Assembly (NCBI GenBank): GCA_022606425.2 | Contig: JAHDVF020000899.1 | Location: forward strand, 186,001-250,000 | Origin: Lepidostoma basale | Lineage: Eukaryota; Arthropoda; Insecta; Trichoptera; Lepidostomatidae | Length of the DNA: 64,000 nt | Reading direction: 5' to 3' | Part shown: positions 41,225-51,572 of the stretch, one piece after another | How the letters are laid out: the number at the start of each line of letters is the position of its first letter | Numbering within the stretch: the first letter of the stretch is position 1 | Position numbers and translations under genes: made by a program | Notes under the pieces: model-generated | Databases searched by the model: none | Told to the model about the DNA's origin: nothing | Seen by the model: the letters and a program-made list of their open reading frames with translations, nothing else

Positions 41225-41990
41225 TTATAGATACACAATGAACAACTAGCAACTAGCCCATGTATCTACGATGGGAGATCTTGGGACCATCTATGAGAGT
41301 AGGTTAACTTTTCGTGCACATATCGAAAGGATTTGTGGCACTGCACTAAGGATGTTGGGCTTCATCGTCCGGACCGGAAGAGTTTTCTGAGATCCACATG
41401 TGCTCAGAGTCCTATACAACGCATCGGTTCGGAGCAGACTCGAAAGTGGTTCTGTGATATGGAGTCCCCACGAGGCGAGATATTCCGTTATGCTGGAGAG
41501 GGTTCAGAAAAAAATCTGAATTATCTCTACATAAGGGAGTATGGTATATGTCCGTGGCTCTATCCCACGGCATTTCTTTTGGAAATGTTTGAGGCCAACT
41601 ATCTGCAGCTTCGAAGAGATAGGCATCTCATAACCCATTTCTTTAGATTACTCAGGGGATATTTCGAGAACTCGGCCATGCTGGAGGGTGTTTGGCTTTT
41701 TGTCCCTGCCGCCAGAACCAACCTGCCTCTGGTGACACCGGTGGGAAGAGCAATTAGTCTGCTGAACGCGGTCTCCTCGGAGATCGACGTCTTTCATATA
41801 AGTGAAAGTACGTTCAGAAGGCAAATACTCTTAATTTTGGAGAGTATCTTGTCTTCCTAATGTCGAACCATTTCTCATGCGTTTCTGGTAGTATACTATA
41901 TACAATATATTATTTTACCTGTTCTCAATAGATGCCTTAAAAAATCATTTTGTAATGTCTATTGATTAAATAAACTGATTTGATTTGATA
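41225..41990 (+). pseudogene. L-J: Jockey/R1-like LINE C-terminus, best copy
   Basis: The plus strand carries the post-RT region of a Jockey/R1-like LINE. 'FRAHIERICGTALRMLGFI' (about 41300-41370) lies in one frame. The main frame 41333-41860 then gives 'EKNLNYLYIREYGICPWLYP', 'LQLRRDRHLITHFFRLLRG', 'FENSAMLEGVWLFVP', 'AARTNLPLVTPVGRAISLLN' and 'SSEIDVFHISESTFRRQILL', stopping at 41858-41860. The 3' UTR ends in TGATTTGATTTGATA. It lies head to head with the minus copy 40458-41205. Confidence 0.8.
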
Positions 41991-42416
41991 ACTATTAACC
42001 TTATTGTTATTTATTACAGTTATTTTACAGATACGGTTTCTGTCGTTTAAACACACCAGTCTTAAACCGTTTTATCATCTATCAAAACGGAAAGTGAAGA
42101 TGATCTTCGGTTTATTAATATGATTACATATTAACATATTAACATATTAAACGCCGTAATTAATGAGTCGTTTTTTTAACCATAATACTCGTATATCAAA
42201 CGATCGACTTGCCGCTTGGATAGTATAAATACCATTTTATTGATTGATCAAACAGTTATTTGCGCATTTGCTTCATCAATTTTGAGGTTACTTTCCAAAT
42301 CATTTATTTACAATACAAGTCATTGAGCTGTTTAAAATATTAATCATAATACTTTGCTTTAAATTATTATTAGTTATGATACATATACATAGTTTAACAA
42401 CTATAATTAATTATAA

Positions 42417-42987
42417 ACAACTATAATTTTGACAGGTGTAAAAATAAATTTTTCATTTGTTCCAATGACAATTTGAATAATTTCTTCAATATTATTTTAA
42501 AGTTCTTGCTGGTTAAGTGCCTAATTACAGCTAATTTAAAAAACGGTGGATACGTGTAACATAAATAAAATAAACCCAAAAGTCCGGATCGTCCATGTCA
42601 ACATGTGCAACATCGAAAAAAACATTATGTGCTAAATTAAAAAAACGGTGGATTCGTGGAACATAAATTAAATAGACAATATGTGCACCATCTAAAAAGA
42701 ACATTTTGTGTTAAATTATTTTTATGTTGTAATTTTATTTTATATCATTGTATTTTATATTATTGTATTTTATATTATTTGTTTTAGATTTATGTTGTGG
42801 GAGTTGGACAATCGAAGTGTGAGCGGGAGATGCCTATTGGTGGCGATGAGGTTCGCAACCCATCACACCGCGTCTCCCGCGGGGCGAAAAGAGAAGGATG
42901 GAGTGCCGCATCAGTAAAAGTGTGACAGTCCATTCTTTCTGCCTACCCTTTCGGGGAGACGGCGTGATGGTTAGTTAGTTAGTTAGT
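42417..42987 (+). mobile_element. Non-autonomous element with L-A tail (SIDE), copy 2
   Basis: Flanked by TATAATTAATTATAA (42402-42416) and TATAATTAATTGTAA (42988-43002), one mismatch in 15. It has the same body as copy 1, with an internal duplication of the ACATTATGTG(T/C)TAAATTA unit (about 42620 and 42712), then the L-A terminus and (TTAG)4. Length 571 bp. The short frame at 42708-42917 is spurious. Confidence 0.8.
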
Positions 42988-43074
42988 TATAATTAATTGT
43001 AATTTACCCTATTCATAAATAAATATGAAGTGGTTACTCCGAATAAGTAGACAGAAAGGATGGACCGCCAAACT

Positions 43075-43278
43075 TTATTTTTTATTTTATTTTATTTTTA
43101 TTTTAAAAAGGAACTAATATCAAGGATTTACATCAATGAAATTAGAATTTATTTTACAATCTTCAATGTGAGCAGAAAATAGCTCATTATTATGAAGAAG
43201 GAATCTGGTCGTGTCCAGGCTTGAACCCATGTCCCCTGGATCAGGAGCCAAGCGTTCTATACCCTAGACCACCACCCG
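43075..43278 (-). mobile_element. tRNA-derived SINE (family S1), minus strand
   Basis: On the minus strand the A box (TGGTCTAGGGT) is at about 43272-43262 and the B box (GGGTTCAAGCC) at about 43228-43218. The shared body AATAGCTCATTATTATGAAG follows, with an A-rich tail (plus-strand TTTTATTTTATTTTA, 43077-43105). It is the mate of 5515-5698. Confidence 0.8.
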
Positions 43279-43297
43279 GTTATTATCCTTACATCTT

Positions 43298-43500
43298 CTT
43301 CTTCTTCTTCTGATTGTAGATCTTGCCATCTGTTCATGCAGGATATCATATTTCTTCCTGTGATGAAGACGACCAGCCTTCTCTCCATCTCTTTGGTGGT
43401 CGACGGCCCTCTGGAGTCTCGTGCATCACGATATTAGGAATTCTTGCTGGATCCATTCTCTCGATGTGGTCGGACGTCAACATTCGTACGTCGTGTGAAG
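43298..43500 (-). mobile_element. Unassigned LINE 3' end with (GAA)n tail
   Basis: A CTTCTTCTTCTTCTTC run, then the complement of an 'H-ERMDPARIP...DARDSRGPSTTKEMERR'-like C-terminus. It is similar to 21700-21880. Confidence 0.5.
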
Positions 43501-43690
43501 CATGCACGTCAATTTCTCCAACTCTTCATTAGAATATGATAAATACGATTAATTTAATCATGCCACGTTTTTCCACAGTTTTTCTTGATTTATTGCTCCA
43601 TTCACATCGTAAAAGTATACTTTCTTCACCATTATTATTTTACTCACAATTTTGACGAACCGCAGACTTCCTTCCTCAGTGTAAAAAAAA
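43500..43690 (-). mobile_element. L-A LINE fragment, minus strand
   Basis: The complement of the 'CMLHTT', 'RKTWHDQINR' and 'VKKVYFYDVNGA' portion. It lacks the terminus, which appears separately at 43028-43075. Confidence 0.55.
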
Positions 43691-43799
43691 TAAAATGATA
43701 CAATAAAATTACTAACATAATAAATAAAAGGGGGTGGAGTTAAGCCTACAAGAAGGATATCTTCCGTGCGATACATGTTTGTGAAAATACATAAAAGTG

Positions 43800-44160
43800 T
43801 GACAGAGGAAAACGTGGCACGATCTAATTAATCAAATATGGAATGTCAGCTTCTTGAGGAGTTGGAGAAATAGACGTAAGTGTATGACATGATGTATGAA
43901 TGTTGAAGAATCCAGAAAAAATTGTTAAGAAAGAACAGTGTTGCATTATTTCTAACTACCGCATCGAAGAGATGGCGCGATGTTTATGATAAAAAGGATA
44001 TGATGACATTATACAATAGTGTTTGTGTGCCGACACTTATTAATAGAATTGAACTATAGAACTGGCAAAAGGAGGAATAAAATAAATTAAATAAGTAGAC
44101 ATGAGATCTCTTAGACGAATGTGTGATTAATATGTAAATTTAAGAAGTGAATTTAGTACC
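43800..44160 (+). mobile_element. Old L-A LINE copies, plus strand
   Basis: Highly decayed L-A terminus (43800-43990) and thumb/C-domain start (44010-44160). The latter is the target into which the better copy at 44202 inserted. Confidence 0.5.
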
Positions 44161-44201
44161 AATAGAAGTGTGTTAGTGTGTTCCAAAAATGTGTTTTGCA
44201 A

Positions 44202-44904
44202 TCGGGTCGGATGTGACGGTCGGATGTGGTCGGATTGTGACATAAGTGCGAACGGTGAGAAATTAGAGCATGTTCACAAGAGATGGAAGAATGGAGAAAG
44301 ATATCGGAAAAAGGGTTGGAGCTGGAAACAAAATAAATGGTGCTCTCAAAATCATTACCGCAAATAGAAATATATCGTCTGAAGCAAATATGGTAGTGCA
44401 CAATGGAGTTATAGTTCCGACCCTTATGTATGGAAGTAAAGCTTGGTGTTGGCAGAAGAAGAATGAAAGTAGGATAAATGCCGTAGAAATGAGGTCACTA
44501 AGAAGAATGTGCGGAAAAACAATGTATGATATAATATCTAATGATGAAGGAAAGGAATGTAGGGCGGATGAATGTGTGCTGAATAAAATTAAGAAAGGGT
44601 CACTAAGATGGTTTGGACATATGGAACGAATGGATGATGGAAGAATGGTTAAAAAGATATATACAATACAAGTAGTGTGAAGAGGAAAATAAGTCGAAAA
44701 AGGCCAAAGAAGACATGGCATGACCGAATTAATCAATTACTAAAAGGCGGCCATGTTCGAAGTAAGAATAACCGACGAGCGTGCATGTCCCGATGTGTGA
44801 ATGTAGAAGATGCGCGAGAGTTATGTCAGGATAGAACAATTTGGCGATCCATCCTCTCTGCCTACCTCTAGGTTGAATCGGCGTGATGGTTAGTTAGTTA
44901 GTTA
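44202..44904 (+). pseudogene. L-A LINE: RT thumb and C-terminal domain with TSD
   Basis: Frame 44270-44680: 'MFTRDGRMEKDIGKRVGAG', 'NKINGALKIITANRN', 'YGSKAWCWQKK', 'RSLRRMCGKTMYD', 'GSLRWFGHMERMDDGRMVKK'. After a -1 type frame change, 44677-44871 gives 'RPKKTWHDRINQLLKGGHV' and 'TIWRSILSAYL'. The terminus and (TTAG)4 follow. Direct repeats of 53 bp with a handful of mismatches (44149-44201 and 44905-44957) flank it, an unusually long apparent target duplication. Confidence 0.85.
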
Positions 44905-45024
44905 GAATGTAGCACTAATAAAAGTGTGTTAGTTTGTTCCAAAAATGTGTTTTGCAAGTGATTCAAATGTGAATTCACAACTCAAAGTGGTGGCGAATAT
45001 AGAAAGGTAAAAGTTGTATACTTC

Positions 45025-45090
45025 GTATATAGCCCTTGAGGTGATAACACCATAAAAAAGGCTATAAAAGTAAGCATATTATTATTAATC
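45025..45090 (+). mobile_element. L-K LINE 3' UTR remnant
   Basis: AGCCCTTGAGGTGATAACACC followed by ATATTATTATTAATC, the L-K 3' end. Confidence 0.4.
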
Positions 45091-45499
45091 ACTTTTTTTA
45101 TTTAATTTCTCATTTCAAGCTCTTGGATTATCAGAATAAAACAACCTAAAAATAACAAACTACGTTCACGCATATTTTTATCGACTGAATACAAAAAACA
45201 ACAAGAAAGCGACTCGTACAAAATGAAATCATAAATGTTTGGTGTTATTTATGTCTGTTTTACAAAATAAAGCAACCGGTGAATAATAATAGACAGTGAA
45301 ACTGTTTGGAAGAGTTAAGAAAATGAGATTCACGATGTTATAAAAAAATCTGTTTTACCGATCGCTCAATCTTGTACTTAAATCGCTCAGCTATCGCGAA
45401 CCGTTTAATTTTTTTTAAATCCATTATTTATTCTATTCTTACGTGTCGCAAAAGTATTTTTAAAATCAAAATAATTTATTCAATGTGTGTTGTTTAAAA

Positions 45500-45693
45500 T
45501 ATAGTAGATAATTCATTGTTTTGGCGGAAAAACTTTGATATTTCAACATTATTAACTGTAAATAATGAAAACAAAAAAATATATATACAAAAGTTCTTTA
45601 TTATTATGTATTTAGTGTGCTTCCACTTGTGTTTATGTTCGATCGGTTTCAGCAGCTTGCTGCCATCTTCAGGTCTGACCAGAAGATGACAGC
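45500..45693. repeat. Family-F foldback with hammerhead
   Basis: The end module (AATTCATTGTTTTGGCGG) is at 45511-45528 and the minus ribozyme at 45672-45641. A short plus partner (CAGAAGATGACAGCAGG) is cut off by an L-C LINE at about 45694. Confidence 0.65.
45641..45672 (-). ncRNA. Hammerhead-like ribozyme, family F
   Basis: CTGAAGA (intact), extra T, GGCAGC-AA-GCTGCT stem II (6 bp, wobble at base), GAAAC, then CGATC. Stem III has lost a pair (ACCGAT instead of ACCGGT). Stem I is weak. Confidence 0.5.
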
Positions 45694-46203
45694 AGGCTCT
45701 TTGCCGTCCACGGTCTCCAAGTCAGCAGTCTTCTTGTCCACTTTTCATTTGAGCTTCTGGCTACGTGACCTACCCGTTGTCATTTTAGAGTCGCCACCCG
45801 GTGTATGATGTCAGTGACCTTTGTTTTTTCTCTCACCGTATCGTTTCTGACTCTGTCTCTTAGGCTTATTCCTAACATGGCTCTTTCTCTTTGGGTCACT
45901 CGTAGTTTTTCGGCACTTTGTTAGGACAATGTAACAGTTTCAAGACTATAGGTACCAACTGGCACAACGCAGGCTTCATAGACTTTTTCGTTTTAGGTTG
46001 ATCGGTATTTTCCGGTTTTTAAGGATGTAACTCATGTTTCCGAAAGCTGCCCAGCTTAGTCCAATTCTTATTTTTAGCTCTACGGTTTGGTTATCTCGGC
46101 CCAATCGAATATTGTGTCCCAGGTATGTATATTCTTGGACATTCTCAATTCTGTTGCCGTCCATGTTGATTTCAAGCCCTTCCGTGCCCATTACCTTGGT
46201 CAC
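45694..46203 (-). pseudogene. L-C LINE: RT thumb and part of C-domain
   Basis: The minus frame 46203-45976 reads 'LEINMDGNRIENVQEYTYLG', 'IRLGRDNQTVELKIRIGLSW', 'AAFGNMSYILKNRKIPINLK'. Broken C-domain coding continues to 45694, where the last part is missing. Confidence 0.75.
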
Positions 46204-46609
46204 ATTACCATTATTATTAACTGTTTTTAAAAAAAAACTTTGTTACAAATATCACAATTGATTATATGTATTTTCTTCTTCACTTCTTTGTTTATTTTCT
46301 CAATTATGTATGAGTCATCGGTTAATATCTAAAAACGTCTTTTTCTACCATTATTACAATGGTCTTTCACTTATCAAACCCCTTTTCTAATAATATTATT
46401 TGCTTCCCTGTTTATTTCTCCTAATTTTGTTGACTCATCAATATTCAATTTCTGTTATTGTTGAACCTAATTACCGTTTTTTCCCATCTTTTATTATATC
46501 CTTTTTTTTCAATATTGTTTGTAGTTTCTTCCCTTCCTAATAATTTTGTATGTAAACTTTCTGATGTACCTTTTAAAAAGTCTATCTGATGTATCTTTTA
46601 GTTGCTCGT

Positions 46610-46655
46610 AAGACTTGACGATCGGTTAGCGAAACAGCTGTCGCAAAAATTTTCA
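46610..46655 (+). repeat. Family-A half element
   Basis: GATCGGTTAGCGAAACAGCTGTCGC is the 3' half of the A hammerhead (GAAAC, ACAGCTGT, C); the CTGATGA half is missing. Confidence 0.55.
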
Positions 46656-46659
46656 ATTG

Positions 46660-46805
46660 TAACTAAATAACTAAGTAACCATCACGCCGTCTCTCCGAAG
46701 GGGTAGACAGAAAGAATTGACTTCCATACTTTTCTTTCCTGACATATTTCTCTCACTTCCTCAACATACATCGTGTCATGTACGCGTGGATTTCTCTAAC
46801 TCTGA
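46660..46805 (-). mobile_element. L-A LINE 3' end, minus strand
   Basis: Degenerate TTAG tail (AACTAAATAACTAAGTAACC) and terminus complement; coding decayed. Confidence 0.6.
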
Positions 46806-47104
46806 CTTCTTTTGTATTAATTAAATTCTAATACGATGTATGTGATCGGTTAAAATGATTCGTGTATTGTTACATTTTATAAGAAATTTAATTACTGAAC
46901 CGATGATTTTGTATCCCTGGCCTAAAGCCATATCGATCAAGCTTTTTATAAGGCGCTTTCTAGCCCGCTACTGAAACATACAATATTACGCTTCTGTCCG
47001 AAGTAGGTCTTTTCGTATGAAGGTAAAAGTATTGCCAGTACTTACTCAAATCGTTAATCAGTTTTAACTCAAGTACCTGCACAGGTACTTACTACCGACG
47101 TTAC

Positions 47105-47235
47105 ATCAAAGATATAAGTGGTTCTGTGATATGGAATTCTCACGAGGCGAGATATTCCCTTATGCTGGAGATGGTTCAGAAAAATAAATTTGTGTTATAT
47201 CTACATGGAAGAGTATGGTAGTTACCGATGGGTGT
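47105..47235 (+). mobile_element. L-J LINE fragment, plus strand
   Basis: Matches 41440-41560 (TTCTGTGATATGGA.TTC, GGCGAGATATTCC, CTACATGGAAGAGTATGG). Confidence 0.55.
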
Positions 47236-47254
47236 AGTTTTGTGTAATGCAACC

Positions 47255-47372
47255 AACTAAACTAACTTACTAACTAACCATCACTCATCACGCCGGCAGA
47301 AATAATGGACTGCCACACTTTTCTTTCCTGACATATTTATCTCGATTCCTCAACATTCATACATCGTGTCAT
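47255..47372 (-). mobile_element. L-A LINE 3' terminus, minus strand
   Basis: TTACTAACTAACCATCA tail and terminus complement, cut on the right by a hAT-like MITE fragment. Confidence 0.6.
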
Positions 47373-47373
47373 C

Positions 47374-47495
47374 AGTGGCGGTACTCCTATAGAAACTGGC
47401 TTGCGTAAGATATTTGGAATCAAAACCTCTTCTGGGTTACAGAGGTTCAGGTCTTGTGGCTATTCCTCTTACGTCTGATGGGAATATTGTTGGAA
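47374..47495. mobile_element. hAT-like MITE, partial copy
   Basis: Matches the right half of 26610-26850 in inverse orientation, starting CAGTGGCGGTACTCC and ending near TGGAAGGTCG. The other terminus is missing. Confidence 0.7.
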
Positions 47496-47539
47496 GGTCG
47501 TGCAACGACTTCATTTATAACACCACCAACTTTCACGAC

Positions 47540-49080
47540 ATATGAGGGAAAACTTATAACTAAATTTAATATCACAACACCTTAGGAAGTGATTAAACCT
47601 ATCTTAAACGCACCTAATAAGCAGTGTTCGCTTGATCCGATTCCGACATGGCTTCTCAAGAGATGCTGTCACCATGTTGCTCCATTTTTAGTCAAAATTT
47701 TTAACAAATCTCTACTAACAGGACAAGTCCCCTGTTTGCTCAAGAAAGCTATTGTTTCTCCCATATTAAAAAAAACCTCAACTAGATTCCGAAAATCTTA
47801 GTAACTTCCGGTCCGTTTCAAATCTACCATTCATCTCTAAAGTTCTTGAAAAAATTACAGCCTCCCAAATTTCAACTCACCTTTCGACAAATAATATTTT
47901 GTCTAAATTACAATCTGCCTACAGACGTTTCCATTCAACGGAGACGGGGTTGCTTAGAGTCATGTCAGATTTAGTAATGGCAAACGAATCGGGCAAATCG
48001 GAACTGCTTTCCCTTCTGGACAAGAGCGCTGCGTTTGACACAATTGATCACTCATATCTTACCCAACGATTAGCGATCACGTATGGTTTTAGAGGTAATG
48101 CCATTGACTTTGTAGGCATAGAGAGATAATTCATATCTGTCGGATTGTTCACAAGCTGTGCAGCTAGCAGATAAAAAAATACTCATTTACTAATATCCAA
48201 TCTGGTGTGCCACAAGGCTCTGTTTTAGGACCCCTTCATCATGTTTACGAATGACGTTGCCCAAATAATTGAATCTTTGGCCTCCTCTCACATTACTATG
48301 CTGATGATCAGCAAATTTATTTTTTCTGCAACCCTGATGACACCAAACATCTTACGTCAATAACTGTCAACTGCATTGATGCCATATCCAGATGGATGGC
48401 ATCAAACAAACGTAAACTAAATCCATCCAAAACGGAGTTTCTCTGGACTTCTTCCGCAAAGCGTCAACATCTTATCGATCATTCCTCAATTTCAACAGCT
48501 GACAATGATATCGTTCCCAAAAACTCCACAAAGCTTCTTGGTGTTTATCTTGACGCAAATCTGTCTCTAAAATCCCAAATTAATAACAAGGTCAGCGCTA
48601 GTTTCTTCCACCCAAGATGATTAAAATCCGTCAAAAGGAGTATTCCCCATGACACTTTCAATACTCTTGTAAATTCCTTCGTTGTATCACGACTTGATTA
48701 TTGTAATGGAATTTATGCACAAACATTCCAAAACAACAACATTCCAAAAACAAATAAACAAACTTCAAAACAACAAATAAACAAACTTCAATCTGCGTTC
48801 AATGCAGCAGCAAGACTCATTAAAGGCATTCCAAAAAAGTCCCATATATCACAACATCTCAAAGAACTTCACTGGCTTAAAAGTCCAGAAAGAATCTAAT
48901 ATAAACTTTGCTGGACAGTCTTCAAAGCGCTACATGGAATGGCACCAAGTTTTATATCTGAACTCTGTATAACGGATAGCCTAAATTCAAGGAAATCAAT
49001 TCAATGCTATTTTGCCGAAAAATATAAGTTTTATGCAAAAAGTCACTGGCTTATCAAACCGCCCTCGTACCTTAACATTT
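47540..49080 (+). pseudogene. L-K: CR1/L2-like LINE reverse transcriptase, best copy
   Basis: The most complete polymerase in the window. In order on the plus strand: 'LDPIPTWLLKRC', 'LVKIFNKSLLTGQVP' (47589-47800); a frame change, then 'NFRSVSNLPFISKVLEKI' and 'LQSAYRRFHSTETGLLRVM', 'DKSAAFDTIDHSYL' (catalytic Asp of motif A; 47899-48129); a break, then 'SGVPQGSVLGP' (48201-48233) and 'YADD' (48297-48308); then 'WMASNKRKLNPSKTEF' and 'LLGVYLDANLSLKSQI' (48396-48620); then 'RLDYCNGIYA', 'LKELHWLK'. At least three frame disruptions. The endonuclease is missing. A family-A foldback sits at its end. Confidence 0.85.
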
Positions 49081-49135
49081 TAAACAGAACCGAATAAACT
49101 TTGTTTTTGTATCACAATTGTATTTTATTTTACGC

Positions 49136-49171
49136 GACAGCTGTTTCATCAACCTATGTTGACATCATCAG
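49136..49171 (-). ncRNA. Hammerhead ribozyme, family A
   Basis: CTGATGA, extra T, GTCAAC-ATAG-GTTGAT, GAAAC, ACAGCTGT, C. Stem II has a G-U closing pair. The core is intact. Confidence 0.6.
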
Positions 49172-49215
49172 GTGTTACAATACACACCTGATGATGTCAC
49201 ATGTCATTGTAATAC

Positions 49216-49251
49216 CTGATGATGTCAACATTGGTTGATGAAACAGCTGTC
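49216..49251 (+). ncRNA. Hammerhead ribozyme, family A (partner)
   Basis: CTGATGA, extra T, GTCAAC-ATTG-GTTGAT, GAAAC, ACAGCTGT, C; the core is intact. Stem I is weak, as in all A copies. Confidence 0.6.
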
Positions 49252-49339
49252 GCGTAAAATAAAATACATTTGTGATACAAAAACAAAGTTTATTCATTAA
49301 CAGTTTAATATATTCCTTTTAAATATATATATTTTTTAA

Positions 49340-49445
49340 TTTGAAAATCGTCGACCTTCGAAGCGATCATGTTCAGCAGTTTGATTGCTCTCCCCACCGG
49401 TATCACCAGAAGCAGGTTGGTTATGCATGCTGGGAAATAAGACAG
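49340..49445 (-). mobile_element. L-J LINE fragment, minus strand
   Basis: The complement of 'NQPASGDTGGESNQTAEHD'-like L-J coding (CTCCCCACCGGTATCACCAG on the plus strand). Confidence 0.55.
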
Positions 49446-49485
49446 ATCATCCACTAACTATATGGGGTTCATAAAGTCTATTATA

Positions 49486-49727
49486 GTTTTTTTTCCTTAT
49501 ATACAACAGGTCGTTTAAACCAAATTACTGTATACAATTTATTTTTAAGCTATTAAATTGATTCTTTAGACATGTGATAGGTAGCTAATCTATCGCCATA
49601 TTATTGTCACATGAATTCTACACCAGACAAATGACAGTGTGACAATCGCACTGCCATCGCCGGAAATCGAACTCGGGACCTTCAGTATGGAAGTCAGAGC
49701 TCTTACCACTCTGCCACGAAGGCGTCG
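49486..49727 (-). mobile_element. tRNA-derived SINE (family S2), copy 1
   Basis: Minus strand: the A box TGGCAGAGTGG (49716-49706) matches the Pol III consensus, and GAGTTCGATTTCC is the B box. The body carries GGTGTAGAATTCATGTGACAA and the end ATACAACAGGTCG-complement. Repeated at 49764-50087. Confidence 0.8.
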
Positions 49728-49763
49728 ACATGTAGATAGTTCATATCGTTCTCCCATTCATTA

Positions 49764-50087
49764 AGATTTTTTTTTGTGTACACAATGTACACAACAGGTC
49801 GTTTGGATCCACTTACTGTATACAGCTTTTATTTTTTAGCTATTATATTGATTCTCGTGATATGTGACAGTTTATTAAATCAGTTTATTAACTCAATAGA
49901 CATTACAAACAGGAAAATGTTTAAGGCATTGATAGGTAGCCAATCTATCGCCATTTTATTGTCACGTGAATTCTACACCAGACCAACGACAGTGTGACAA
50001 TCACACTGCCATCGCCGGGAATCGAACCCAGAACCTTCGGCATGGAAGTCAGAGCTCGTAACCACTCTGCCACGAAGGTCGTCGGAA
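49764..50087 (-). mobile_element. tRNA-derived SINE (family S2), copy 2, with L-J insertion
   Basis: The same unit in the same orientation: A box TGGCAGAGTGG (50072-50062) and B box GGGTTCGATTCCC. A 3' scrap of L-J (TTTATTAAATCAGTTTATTA, 49868-49931) interrupts the body. The tRNA-like head is well kept, but the attached body and second copy make it a SINE. Confidence 0.8.
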
Positions 50088-50094
50088 ATATGTC

Positions 50095-50500
50095 TGGAAA
50101 AACGAACTCCAAAGTATGTTTATTCGTTATATAACTATATTGGAGAATTATTTTGTTTAGGCTCCTGAATTTTCCGTTAATAATTCAAGCGCTAACTTCA
50201 AAGGGAGCGCCAATCTTTGGTTTATATAAGATATAGTTTTGTTTACAACCCAACGCAAATACATATTTAGTAATTTTAATTACTATTCCCTAAGTATGAA
50301 CGCAATCTGATTTATATACTTATTATACATAACTGATCGGGTTTACGTTGCATTGAATGCGTATATACATATAATGAGAAATGAAATCATGTACATGTAT
50401 ACCGATTTAACAGTGGCGTAAATAATTAATAGTTTTAGCAAATAAGCTAAACTATCAAAAACTGCGTTATTTTATTTAAATATTTAAGTTATAATTGAAA
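50095..50500. other. Unassigned AT-rich spacer
   Basis: No landmarks recognised. Confidence 0.4.
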
Positions 50501-50542
50501 AAAAAATGCATTTGTCTTTTTCTTTTTTATATACTTTGTATA

Positions 50543-51390
50543 TGGGTGTTTTTCAAATAAAATGTTTACTCGAAAATTACATGTCCTATGACTTTCGAGG
50601 TAATTCTGCAGGCTATTGATTTTAAAACTGTTTTTTTTATATCTCAAAACAACAGAATAACTCACAAATTGATTATTCACATATCCAAAAGTACTTATAT
50701 CTGTTTATTTTGCTTAATTATTGGGAATATACGATAGAAAAGTGGTGATTTTTCTAGTGTCCCACGCTCCTTTTGCACTTTATAAACGAAAAATATTCAT
50801 TGATAAGCTACTTCTTGTCCAAGAGTTTTATGTTATTTGGAAGGATTATATGATCCAGATTCAATAATATTCCTAGATAACAGCGTATTAGAGTTCAAAA
50901 TAATATAAAATACTGTTTTTATTTAGTCACTCAAAACGACGTTGGTGGAAAATTCCGTATACGCTACGTCGATATACTGATTTAAACGAAAAATTTACTA
51001 TAAACTAAGTATATATTTGATTGACGGCAACATTTTATAGCTCGTCAACGGTCGCCATGTTCGTAAATTGACACCAGTCGCATTATGTTATGTGAAATAG
51101 TGGTCGGGCGTCACGACGTGCTGTTTTTATTTTCCACTACGAACGTGATTCTATAATGTAAGTATTGATTGTTTGACTTACAGCTTTTCATGGGTAAAAA
51201 TGACCGACATCTAGAATCTGAATTCAATGTAATATTTAGTAAAATCATATTCATAAACCTGCATTTTGGAGTTTGTTTCAATACTGGCATCATACGTCAC
51301 ATCCACTACGCGACGTGATGTATTAGTGGAACGCCAAATGTGACGTAGTGGAATTATTACGCAACGAGCAAACTTTTTGAAAAACACCCA
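50543..51390. mobile_element. 848-bp TIR element with TATA duplication
   Basis: The ends TGGGTGTTTTTCAAA and TTTGAAAAACACCCA are perfect 15-bp inverted repeats. It is flanked by TATA on both sides, and removing it restores the D-family sequence CTTTGTATACAACAC exactly. No reading frame of note is inside. The superfamily is not assigned. Confidence 0.75.
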
Positions 51391-51430
51391 TATACAACAC
51401 TAAATTTAATAAAAATTAAATTAAACATCA

Positions 51431-51461
51431 GACATGTTTCGGACAACCGGTCCTTCCTTAA
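51431..51461 (-). ncRNA. Hammerhead-like RNA, family D (core damaged)
   Basis: TTAAGGA replaces CTGAGGA (C3 and G5 changed). Stem II GGAC/GTCC, GAAAC and ACATGT-C are intact, and stem I is 5 bp. Probably inactive. Confidence 0.45.
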
Positions 51462-51572
51462 TGATATTATAAAGATACATATTTAAAATGTTATAAAATT
51501 GTTTACAAATATGATCAGTTTTGACAGACGTTATAAAGATTTATTAAAAATATAAGTATACTGAGCATATTT

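Larger units (their letters stand above)
49093..49301. repeat. Family-A foldback, near-perfect, head-to-head hammerheads
   Basis: The arms AATAAACTTTGTTTTTGTATC and GATACAAAAACAAAGTTTATT are exact at the ends. Ribozymes are minus 49171-49136 and plus 49216-49251, with an extra partial CTGATGATGTCA at 49188. A clean copy of the foldback architecture. Confidence 0.8.

Noticed and set aside
49690..50085. Pair of tandem tRNA genes on the minus strand
   Set aside because: Both carry about 150 bp of identical non-tRNA body; the heads also differ from a clean cloverleaf in the anticodon arm.
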